Assembly (NCBI GenBank): GCA_040758525.1
Contig: JBFLVQ010000081.1
Coordinates: 1-21,155 of the forward strand
Direction: 5' to 3'
Length of the DNA stretch: 21,155 nt
Source: JBFLVQ01 sp040758525
GTDB taxonomy: Bacteria > Acidobacteriota > Blastocatellia > Chloracidobacteriales > JADJPF01
In this document: in pieces, positions 6,419-13,874 of the stretch
How positions within the stretch are numbered: the stretch's first letter is position 1
How the letters are laid out: each line of letters begins with the position of its first letter
Made by a program: the position numbers and the translations under genes
Notes under the pieces: generated by a model
What the model was told of the DNA's origin: nothing
What the model saw: only the letters and a program-made list of their open reading frames with translations
Database searches by the model: none

Positions 6419-8788
6419 ATGATCATCGGATGTGAGGCCAGTGCGCTCTCAGACTTTATCCTTTCTCAATATCGTGAGCGCACTACATTGCAGAATCATA
6501 CAATACGCGCCTTAAGCGATCGTTGTGCAATGCTGGCCGAGTTAGTATGTGAATTTACCCTTACCCCACTGGTCTTTGTTGGCAACAGCCGTTGCCAAGA
6601 TTGGAAACACTTGCTGCAATGCTGCCAACCCGTATTAGAACGCGCTAGCCATTCTCTCATCTTTTCCCACGAACCGCTGACTAAACCCCCACAGCGCGCT
6701 CGTGAATTACACTTGGCAGCCAATGACGCGTTGCTGGGTGAATGGTTTGTCGTTGTCTATAGCTCTGAATTTGCTTACCTGGTGCTTGGACAAGCAAACA
6801 CAGAGAATGATCCAGGTAGTGTAGCAATGTTGCTTAGCCTGGACCGAGAGGTAATCGAAGCAAGTGTAGATTGGTTGATCAAACGTGCTACTGTTCTTGA
6901 CAGCAAGCTTGCCCCACTTGCCCAAGAGGTTGTTGCAATGCGCGAACATGCCCTTAATATTAGCGCAGACCGGCGCAGCAACTATCTTATACGTACAATT
7001 GAGAAACTCCTCTCACATCTCAATCGCATCGCAATTGAACATGATCGTATAGAACAAGAGATGGAGACGACACTCTATAAGCTAACCGTCTTCAATAGTG
7101 AATTGGCAGCGCTTAATACGGTATTGGAACGTATCAGCCGCTCACTAGAACCTCGCGAGATCTACCATGGAGTACTCAAGGCGGTCGAGATTGTAGATCT
7201 AGAAGCGGTCGTGATCTTAGTACTCGATGAATCTCAGCAGGCCAACCTAGACTTTTATGGCGGCGCTACGGCTCAACTTGTAGAAGCGATTAAGACTATC
7301 TCGATCGAGAAATTCCTCAATAAAGAGGAGCCGTTACCAGAAGAACTTTCTGTCCTCTATCCAGAGGATGAGAGTGAGACTCAGTCGATAGTCGAACTCT
7401 CGCGCACAGTGGGGATACGCACAATTGTCTGTATACCGCTACGCAGCCGTAATGCCATCATAGGCCTGATGGTACTACCATCTAGCAGCCGGCGTAACTT
7501 CTCTACAGAAGATCGTCGTCTGCTTGTTAATATTGGTTCTCAGGTTGGTATTGCTATCGAAAGTGCAATGCTTTATGAAAAGTCTCAGCGACTGGCGCGG
7601 CAAATGGGGGCGCTTTTTAAGGTAGGCAAAACGATCAGTTCACAACTAGAGTTGAAGCCACTGTTTGCCTCGATTGCAGAGAATGCTGGTAAATTGCTCG
7701 ATGCTGATCATACCTCAGTAGTCTTCTTAGATTATCAGTCGCGTCAGATGAGCACGATTGAATGGACGGTAGATGGTCACTCGCAGACTGTCAATACCAC
7801 AGAGATCTCCAGTCCAGATCGTCTGATTGAAGAGATGATGCAGAGTACCCTAGTACAGGAAGCTTCGCGTTCCTCATTGATCTGTTTTCCTATTATGGTA
7901 ACCGAGCGTATCACTGCTGAGCGGCGTATGGTAGGCACTTTCTGCGCTTCACGTAATCCTGCGCGTAATCAGCCATTTACTCAATCGGACCTGAATCTGC
8001 TCAACAGTCTTACTTCACAGGTATCGATTGCTGTGGAGAATGCCGAACTCTACACCAAGATTGTCTCGGCCAATGAACAGCTACGCGAAGCGATCCGTCT
8101 TAAAGATGAACTGGTCTCGATGGTTGCACATGATTTTCGCTCTCCACTTACTTCGATCCAAGCACTTAGTGAACTATTACAGGAACGTATCGAAGATACC
8201 GAGATCAAGCGACTGTTGTCGATCATTAACAATCAATCGAAACATCTGGCTTCGCTGGCTGCCGATACATTGACTATGTCACGCCTAGAGTCAGGCAACC
8301 TACCACTCAAGTTTAAGCATTTCAAGATCAATGAGCTGGTCAAGTCGATTGTGGAAGCGCGTACACTAGAAACCTCTTTTGATATTTTGCTAGAGCTTCC
8401 CAGTGAGGAGATCGATATTGTCGGTGATGCTGGCCGCCTTTATGAGGTGATTGATAACCTACTTGGCAATGCGATCAAATATTCGCCCGATGGTGTCTAT
8501 GTACGTATAGAACTTGCGAAGATCTCTGATGGTGTGCAGATTTCGATAACAGATAAGGGCATAGGGATTGCGCCACAAGATGTATCTAGACTCTTCCAGA
8601 AGTTCAGTCGCCTTGATAATGCCCGTCAGCGTCAGATTTCAGGCACAGGGCTGGGTCTATACATCTGTCGCTCTATTATTGAGGCACACGGTGGGCGCAT
8701 ATGGGTCGAGAGCGAGCCAGGCAAGGGCTCAACCTTCCATCTCACCCTACCGTTCGAGGGGAATCCAGCCGATGACTCTAAGTCCTGA
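6419..8788 (+). CDS. Cytoplasmic sensor histidine kinase with two GAF domains
   Basis: This 789-residue protein has no membrane segment. Residues 1-180 form an unassigned N-terminal region (for example EFTLTPLVFVGNSR and LLGEWFVVVYSSEFAYLVLG), loosely like DICT-type sensory domains. A helical linker (about 190-240) is followed by GAF 1 (245-385, with TIVCIPLRSRNAIIGLMVLP) and GAF 2 (407-545, with PFTQSDLNLLNSLTSQVSIA). The catalytic core follows: HisKA with phospho-acceptor H571 in MVAHDFRSPLTSIQALSELL, N-box NLLGNAIKYSP (680-690), G1 box TDKGIGIAPQD, F box RLFQKF and G2 box GTGLGLYI (742-749). All catalytic boxes are intact. No response regulator is adjacent, so it is an orphan kinase here. 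Its stop lies inside the next gene (17-bp overlap), indicating translational coupling with kdsC. The signal is unknown; GAF domains often bind small ligands. Confidence 0.93.
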   Translation: MIIGCEASALSDFILSQYRERTTLQNHTIRALSDRCAMLAELVCEFTLTPLVFVGNSRCQDWKHLLQCCQPVLERASHSLIFSHEPLTKPPQRARELHLAANDALLGEWFVVVYSSEFAYLVLGQANTENDPGSVAMLLSLDREVIEASVDWLIKRATVLDSKLAPLAQEVVAMREHALNISADRRSNYLIRTIEKLLSHLNRIAIEHDRIEQEMETTLYKLTVFNSELAALNTVLERISRSLEPREIYHGVLKAVEIVDLEAVVILVLDESQQANLDFYGGATAQLVEAIKTISIEKFLNKEEPLPEELSVLYPEDESETQSIVELSRTVGIRTIVCIPLRSRNAIIGLMVLPSSSRRNFSTEDRRLLVNIGSQVGIAIESAMLYEKSQRLARQMGALFKVGKTISSQLELKPLFASIAENAGKLLDADHTSVVFLDYQSRQMSTIEWTVDGHSQTVNTTEISSPDRLIEEMMQSTLVQEASRSSLICFPIMVTERITAERRMVGTFCASRNPARNQPFTQSDLNLLNSLTSQVSIAVENAELYTKIVSANEQLREAIRLKDELVSMVAHDFRSPLTSIQALSELLQERIEDTEIKRLLSIINNQSKHLASLAADTLTMSRLESGNLPLKFKHFKINELVKSIVEARTLETSFDILLELPSEEIDIVGDAGRLYEVIDNLLGNAIKYSPDGVYVRIELAKISDGVQISITDKGIGIAPQDVSRLFQKFSRLDNARQRQISGTGLGLYICRSIIEAHGGRIWVESEPGKGSTFHLTLPFEGNPADDSKS

Positions 8789-9320
8789 AGGATTACCTAC
8801 TGACACGGGACTGGTCTTGCGTGCACAGTCTATCAAACTGATTCTGATGGACTGTGATGGTGTGCTAACAGATGGACGGATCATACTGTTGCCAGATGGC
8901 GAAGAGATCAAAAATTTTCACGTCCTTGATGGGCAAGGTATTGCGCTCGCTAAGCGTGCAGGATTACGTGTAGGTATTATTTCAGGGCGGCGTTCTAGAG
9001 TACTGGAGCGGCGCGCTAGTGAAAGTCACTGTGATTTCTTACGACAACAGGTTGAAGATAAGCTTGCTGCCTATGAAGCGATTGTTGCAGAGGCTGGCTT
9101 GACCTATAGAGAAGTGGCTTATATTGGTGATGACCTGCCAGACCTTGCCCCTATGCGTCGTGCCGGTCTGGCTATCGCAGTAGCCAATGCGGTTATAGAG
9201 GTGAAAGCGACTGCACAGCTAATTACTCGCCAGAGCGGCGGTGACGGCGCGGTGCGAGAAGCGATAGAATTTATTCTCAGGGCTCAGGCACGCTGGCAAA
9301 GCGTGTTAAACGGATTTTGA
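8772..9320 (+). CDS. kdsC: 3-deoxy-D-manno-octulosonate 8-phosphate phosphatase (HAD family)
   Basis: The 182-residue protein is a C0-type HAD phosphatase of KdsC length. The nucleophile motif is MDCDGVLTDG (D27, D29); GEEIKNFHVLDGQGIALAKR, motif II in GIISGRRSRV, and the metal-binding YIGDDLPDLAPM all follow the KdsC pattern. KdsC removes the phosphate from Kdo-8-phosphate in the synthesis of the LPS inner-core sugar Kdo, so the organism should be a diderm with LPS. Related HAD phosphatases acting on N-acylneuraminate 9-phosphate look similar, but this small size favours KdsC. The reading frame is open further upstream inside the histidine kinase gene; the ATG at 8772 is chosen because it gives a family-typical N-terminus. 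No other Kdo gene is nearby. Confidence 0.85.
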   Translation: MTLSPEGLPTDTGLVLRAQSIKLILMDCDGVLTDGRIILLPDGEEIKNFHVLDGQGIALAKRAGLRVGIISGRRSRVLERRASESHCDFLRQQVEDKLAAYEAIVAEAGLTYREVAYIGDDLPDLAPMRRAGLAIAVANAVIEVKATAQLITRQSGGDGAVREAIEFILRAQARWQSVLNGF

Positions 9321-9345
9321 ACAAGTCTATTATAGGAAACGCGAA

Positions 9346-10713
9346 ATGACTACTACATCGCTACAGACACAAGCATCCAATTTTACTGCTGATGTTCGAT
9401 ATAAAAAGCTCTCAAATGGACTTACTATACTTACTAAAGAGGTCCATACCCATCCAATTGTTGCAACAATGATATGGTATAGGGTGGGATCACGTAATGA
9501 GGAATTGGGCCAGACAGGCAAATCCCATTTCCTTGAACATATGCTCTTCAAGGGTACAAACAAGTATAAGAAAGGCGATATAGATCTAGTTACTCTTAAG
9601 CATGGTGGACGTAATAATGCTTTCACCTGGCTAGATTTTACCGCCTACTATTTTACTTTTGCTAGTGATCGTTGGGAGATTGCTCTTGATATTGAGGCTT
9701 CACGTATACGCAACACGCTCTTTGCTCCTGAAGAGTTTGCTGCTGAGAAACAGGTAGTGATCGAAGAGCTACAGATTTGTCAGGACGGTCCCTGGGATTC
9801 GCTAGAAGAAGAGGTCTGGGCTACCGCTTTTCGCCAGCATACCTATCATAATCCCACGGTTGGGTGGGTTGAGGATCTTGTTGACGCAACCGCCGAAGAT
9901 ATGCGCAAGTATTATGACCAGTGGTACTATCCACGTAATGCCACTATTGTAGTGGTAGGCGACTTTGAACATGATCGAGTTGTAGCACATATTGAGGAGC
10001 TTTTTGGTAATATTCCGGCAGGCCCTGAGTTTCCTCCCTTACGTATTGTTGAGCCGCCACAGCGCGGTGAGAAGCGTTTGGTAGTAAAGAAGGCAACGCC
10101 TGTCGAGCGTTTGATGATCGGTTATCACGCCCCTGAAGTAGGTCACCCTGACTCATATCCACTACAACTTGCCGCGACAATCCTCTCTTCAGGACGACGT
10201 TCAAGACTCTATCAACGCTTGCAAGAGCAAGATCGTTCTGTTACCTTTGCACGCGCTTCTTACAATGACCATATAGATCCTTCGCTCTTCTATATACAAG
10301 CAGAATTGAAACCAGGATATAAACTCCCTGAAGTGGAAGCGAGTATCCTAGCAGTGATTGAAGAGCTAAAGACAACCCCTGTATCAGCGGCGGAATTGGC
10401 CAAAGCGCGCCGACAAACGGAGGCCAACTTTATTCTTGGCAATGAAGATGTGCTCAACCAGGCAACCCTACTAGGCCAGTATGAGACTATCGCTATTAAC
10501 CAGACGTTACCTGAAGCTGAGCGAGGTTATCATTACTTAACATACTACTTAGATCACATATATGCAGTCACTGTCGAGGATATTCAGCGTGTGATGCAGA
10601 AGTATTTCACCGAATTGAATCGTACTGTAGGTTATCTGGTTGCCGACACCAGCGCGGCAGTTCCACCACTTGATGATGTAGCTACCAACCTGGATGGAGG
10701 TGACAATGAATAA
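9346..10713 (+). CDS. M16 family zinc metallopeptidase, catalytic subunit
   Basis: This 455-residue protein belongs to the pitrilysin/mitochondrial-processing-peptidase family (M16B size). The inverted zinc motif HFLEH is intact (H61, E64, H65) and the distal zinc ligand is the glutamate in VIEELQ (E141), 76 residues later as expected. GGRNNAFTWLDFTAYYF and the C-terminal half (MIGYHAPEVGHPDSYPLQLAA) follow the usual two-lobe M16 layout. No clear signal peptide is visible, so it is probably cytoplasmic, or exported in an unrecognised way. AGGAAA precedes the ATG. The next gene encodes a homologue without the zinc motif; such pairs usually form an active/inactive heterodimer that closes like a clamshell around peptide substrates. 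The substrate is unknown. Confidence 0.93.
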   Translation: MTTTSLQTQASNFTADVRYKKLSNGLTILTKEVHTHPIVATMIWYRVGSRNEELGQTGKSHFLEHMLFKGTNKYKKGDIDLVTLKHGGRNNAFTWLDFTAYYFTFASDRWEIALDIEASRIRNTLFAPEEFAAEKQVVIEELQICQDGPWDSLEEEVWATAFRQHTYHNPTVGWVEDLVDATAEDMRKYYDQWYYPRNATIVVVGDFEHDRVVAHIEELFGNIPAGPEFPPLRIVEPPQRGEKRLVVKKATPVERLMIGYHAPEVGHPDSYPLQLAATILSSGRRSRLYQRLQEQDRSVTFARASYNDHIDPSLFYIQAELKPGYKLPEVEASILAVIEELKTTPVSAAELAKARRQTEANFILGNEDVLNQATLLGQYETIAINQTLPEAERGYHYLTYYLDHIYAVTVEDIQRVMQKYFTELNRTVGYLVADTSAAVPPLDDVATNLDGGDNE

Positions 10714-12061
10714 CCAATTTGATCATACAGAGGATCGCCATTCGATTATGCGCGCCACCATAGAACCTAAGAATGTCCCTGTACTGGATGTGGAGCGTGT
10801 TACCCTGCCCAATGGCATTGTCTTGCTACTAGGTGAGACACACACAATTCCTGCAATATCGATTAATGCGGTGGTAAATACTGGCTCGCGCTATGAACCA
10901 GAAGAGAAGGCCGGATTAGCCTCATTGTTTGGTGATATGCTTGATGAAGGTACACTAACACGTAATGCTCAGCAGATTGCTGAAGAGATAGAGCAGGTAG
11001 GCGGCCATCTACAGACCTTTGGCGGCTATGCGCAGAGTGGTATCTCAACCACAGTGTTAAAATCCGATCTAGATCTTGGCTTAAAGCTCACTGCTGATCT
11101 AATGTTAGAGCCCAGCTTCCCATTAGATCGTTTCGAGCAACAGCGTGATAAACGCCTAGCACAGCTTAAGAGTCGCGAGGATGATCCACGTGTAGTTGCT
11201 TCTGATGCTTTTAATGAATTTGTTTACCAGGGCCATCCTGCACATCGGCCAAAGATCGGTTATGAACCGACTATACGCGCACTTACTCGTGAGGATCTGA
11301 GCGACTTCCATAAGCAATTCTTTGTTGCTAACAATACAATCATAGCAGTAGTGGGCGATATCGATAAAAAAGAGATTAAGACAAAGATTGAGCAGACATT
11401 TGCACATTGGTCTACACGGCCAGACTTCTGCTTACCATCGGTAGCTGAAATTACCCGCCAGCAGACAAATTACCGACGCTTTATTACCAAGGATAAGGAA
11501 CAGGTTAATATCTATATTGGTCATCTAGGTGTTAAACGTGATAATGCCGACTTCTATTCGCTTATAGTGATGGATACTATCCTGGGTAGTTCACCTGGCT
11601 TTACTTCACGTATCCCACGTATACTTCGCGATGAACAAGGGCTTGCCTATACTACCTTTAGCAACATCACCAGTTCGGCGGGTCTTGATCCAGGCCGCTT
11701 TGTTGCTTATATAGGCACTTCACCAACCAATATGGAGCGGGCTATTAATGGTATCTTTACTGAGATACGTCGTATCCGAGAAGAGTTGGTAAGTAAAGAA
11801 GAACTTGAGAATGCGATCGAGTATCTCACAGGCAGTTTTGTCTTCCATTTTGAGACAAACGCACAGATTGCGAGTTTCCTTATTGAAGCAGAAGTCTTCA
11901 ATCTAGGCTTTGACTACTTGACCCGTTATCCCACATTGATCCGGGAAGTAAGTCGTGAAGAAGTACACCGTGTCGCCCAACGTTATCTAGATCCAGATAA
12001 TTGTACACTGGTAGTAGCAGGACCTGTTGACGAGCAGGGACGTATCTTACGTCAATCGTGA
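10706..12061 (+). CDS. M16 family peptidase-like protein, non-catalytic subunit
   Basis: This 451-residue protein is homologous to its upstream neighbour, but the zinc motif is lost: the positions equivalent to H61, E64 and H65 are S73, G76 and D77 (AGLASLFGDMLDEGT). It therefore cannot bind zinc in the normal way and most likely serves as the substrate-binding partner of the preceding M16 protein, as in known M16B heterodimers. The C-terminal lobe is conserved (GSSPGFTSRIPRILRDEQGLAYT, then NPNNCT-like DPDNCTLVVAGPV). The start at 10706 is chosen because a strong GGAGGTGA (10696-10703) precedes it; it overlaps the previous gene by 8 bp. Its stop overlaps the following GTG start, so the pair and nadB are translationally coupled. 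Confidence 0.9.
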   Translation: MNNQFDHTEDRHSIMRATIEPKNVPVLDVERVTLPNGIVLLLGETHTIPAISINAVVNTGSRYEPEEKAGLASLFGDMLDEGTLTRNAQQIAEEIEQVGGHLQTFGGYAQSGISTTVLKSDLDLGLKLTADLMLEPSFPLDRFEQQRDKRLAQLKSREDDPRVVASDAFNEFVYQGHPAHRPKIGYEPTIRALTREDLSDFHKQFFVANNTIIAVVGDIDKKEIKTKIEQTFAHWSTRPDFCLPSVAEITRQQTNYRRFITKDKEQVNIYIGHLGVKRDNADFYSLIVMDTILGSSPGFTSRIPRILRDEQGLAYTTFSNITSSAGLDPGRFVAYIGTSPTNMERAINGIFTEIRRIREELVSKEELENAIEYLTGSFVFHFETNAQIASFLIEAEVFNLGFDYLTRYPTLIREVSREEVHRVAQRYLDPDNCTLVVAGPVDEQGRILRQS

Positions 12062-13605
12062 TTATGAAAAGAGAGACCGACTTTATTGTGATCGGCAGTG
12101 GTATTGCTGGTCTGCGTGCCGCGATCGGCTTAAGCCAAGGCGGCGCAGAAGTAGTAGTGTTGACCAAGGATCGTGTTGATGAATCGAATACTGAGTATGC
12201 CCAAGGTGGTGTAGCAGTAGTCTTAAGTGATGATGATCAGGTAGAACTGCATCTACAAGACACTCTAGAGGCGGGCGCAGGACTATGTGATGAATCGGCT
12301 GTACGTGTGCTTGTTGAAGAGGGTCCACGTTATATAATGGAACTGATCGATTGGGGCACACAGTTTGACACCGAGCATGGAAAGCTTGTCTTTACCCGTG
12401 AAGCAGCGCATTCTCGCCGCCGTGTACTACATGCTCAAGGTGATTCTACCGGACGTGAGATCGTACGTGCATTACTTGCTTATGCACGTCGTGCTCGCAA
12501 TATAACCCTGCTTCCTCATGCCATTACACTAGAATTACTACAGCAAGAAGAGCGGGTAGTAGGCGTCCGCTATATTAATACAGAAACCAATCAACTCTGT
12601 GCTCTATATGCACGCGCAACAGTGCTGGCTACTGGTGGCGCTGGTCAACTCTATACACATACTACTAACCCTGATGTGGCTACTGGTGATGGTATGGCAA
12701 TGGCCTATCAAGTAGGCGCACAGATGTGTGATATGGAGTTTATCCAGTTTCATCCTACGGCTCTGTCTATTCCTGATGCACCGCGTTTTCTGCTTACAGA
12801 AGCAATACGTGGTGAGGGAGGATATCTAATCAATCACGAAGGCAAGCGCTTTATGTTGAATTATGACAATCGTGCAGAACTGGCGCCTCGTGATATTGTT
12901 AGTCGTGCAATTGTCTCAGAGATGAAGCGTACCCGTGCACCTTATGTCTACTTAGATGTCACACATCTGCCTGCCACATTTGTACGTGACCGTTTCCCTA
13001 AGATCTTCCTTACCTGTCTACAATACAACTATGATCTTACTAAAGATCTAATTCCTGTAAGTCCAGCGGCACACTATATTATGGGCGGAGTACGGACAGA
13101 TACAGAGGGGCGTACTAATATTGCAGGTCTATATGCTGCCGGGGAGGTTGCTTCCACAGGTGTGCATGGCGCTAACCGATTAGCAAGCAACTCGCTGCTA
13201 GAAGGACTGGTCTTTGGTGCCCGTGCCGCTACGGCAGCATTACACGATAGTGTTGCGCTTCCCTCTCTACCAGATACCAGCTTGGAACTGTATAGTGATT
13301 CTCAGTTGAATCGTGAAGTGCGTCAGCAAGTGGCCGATCTGTTGTGGCATTATGTTGGTATTGTGCGTGATGCTAACGGTCTAGAATATGCCATTAAAGG
13401 GTTGCAGCGAATCGCTAGCCAATCGCTTAATCCTGCTACAAATAACTTTCTCTCTGTCGCCCAGCTTATTGCCCAAGGAGCGCTCTTCCGTAAGGAAAGC
13501 CGTGGCAGCCATTATCGCGAAGATTACCCTAGACGTAGTGATGAATGGCGCTGCCATTCGTTACAACAATTAAATCATGAAATCACTACTTTACCGCTTA
13601 GCTAA
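12058..13605 (+). CDS. nadB: L-aspartate oxidase
   Basis: The 515-residue flavoprotein oxidises L-aspartate to iminoaspartate, the first step of de novo NAD synthesis. It shows the FAD-binding GSGIAGLRAAIGLS near the N-terminus, SNTEYAQGGVAVV, REAAHSRRRVLHAQGDSTGREI, the middle FQFHPTAL-type motif (QFHPTALSIPDAPRFLLTEA) and the second FAD region GLYAAGEVASTGVHGANRLA, continuing SNSLLEGLVFG. The ending SRGSHYREDYP is typical of NadB and distinguishes it from succinate dehydrogenase/fumarate reductase flavoproteins. The start is GTG at 12058, overlapping the previous stop by 4 bp; ATG at 12064 is an alternative. The partner genes nadA and nadC are not in the window. It is the last gene of the compact run that begins with the histidine kinase. 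Confidence 0.94.
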   Translation: MIMKRETDFIVIGSGIAGLRAAIGLSQGGAEVVVLTKDRVDESNTEYAQGGVAVVLSDDDQVELHLQDTLEAGAGLCDESAVRVLVEEGPRYIMELIDWGTQFDTEHGKLVFTREAAHSRRRVLHAQGDSTGREIVRALLAYARRARNITLLPHAITLELLQQEERVVGVRYINTETNQLCALYARATVLATGGAGQLYTHTTNPDVATGDGMAMAYQVGAQMCDMEFIQFHPTALSIPDAPRFLLTEAIRGEGGYLINHEGKRFMLNYDNRAELAPRDIVSRAIVSEMKRTRAPYVYLDVTHLPATFVRDRFPKIFLTCLQYNYDLTKDLIPVSPAAHYIMGGVRTDTEGRTNIAGLYAAGEVASTGVHGANRLASNSLLEGLVFGARAATAALHDSVALPSLPDTSLELYSDSQLNREVRQQVADLLWHYVGIVRDANGLEYAIKGLQRIASQSLNPATNNFLSVAQLIAQGALFRKESRGSHYREDYPRRSDEWRCHSLQQLNHEITTLPLS

Positions 13606-13606
13606 T

Positions 13607-13671
13607 CGTGTCGGCAAATAACACGGCGCTATACCGGCAAATTCCTGCGTCAGCCTTTTACAGCTTGCCGA
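13607..13671 (+). terminator. Overlapping hairpins after nadB (possible terminator)
   Basis: Directly after the nadB stop there are alternative stems: CGTGT (13607-13611) with ACACG (13621-13625), and TTGCCGA (13665-13671), which can pair with TCGGCAA (13611-13617) or, one base shorter, with CGGCAA (13635-13640). A short A-run follows but no U-tract. The rest of the gap to the next start codon at 13875 shows no other recognisable element. Confidence 0.25.
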
Positions 13672-13874
13672 AAATAGATATTAGAGGATGATAGATGTTA
13701 ACAGTTCTGGGACGGATGTGCTAAGATCAGCTAGGTTTTGGCACAGTATGCTTTCAGACTTCAACAAGAATATTGTTTATAAAAAGTCTCCCATCCTTAA
13801 GCAAGGCATATTACCACTGTGCCGATAACACGAGTGAGACCTGCAGGCTTACTATCGAGCGAGGGATAACTTGC

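Noticed and set aside
8568..8771. Upstream extension of the kdsC reading frame inside the histidine kinase gene
   Set aside because: The extension overlaps the conserved kinase ATP-binding domain in another frame and is not KdsC-like; the ATG at 8772 gives the normal length.
13739..13752. TGGCAC-AGTA-TGCTT resembling a sigma-54 promoter upstream of the PilT genes
   Set aside because: The spacing between the GG and GC pairs is 8 bases; sigma-54 promoters need 10, a rule that is rarely broken.
13688..13828. Possible 46-codon ORF between nadB and the large PilT-like gene
   Set aside because: The purine-rich AGAGG abuts the ATG and the composition is not protein-like; no family resemblance. It is treated as part of the leader.
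13773..13874. Upstream in-frame extension of the large PilT-like protein
   Set aside because: The extra 34 residues lack similarity to PilT N-domains and have no ribosome-binding site; the ATG at 13875 is better.
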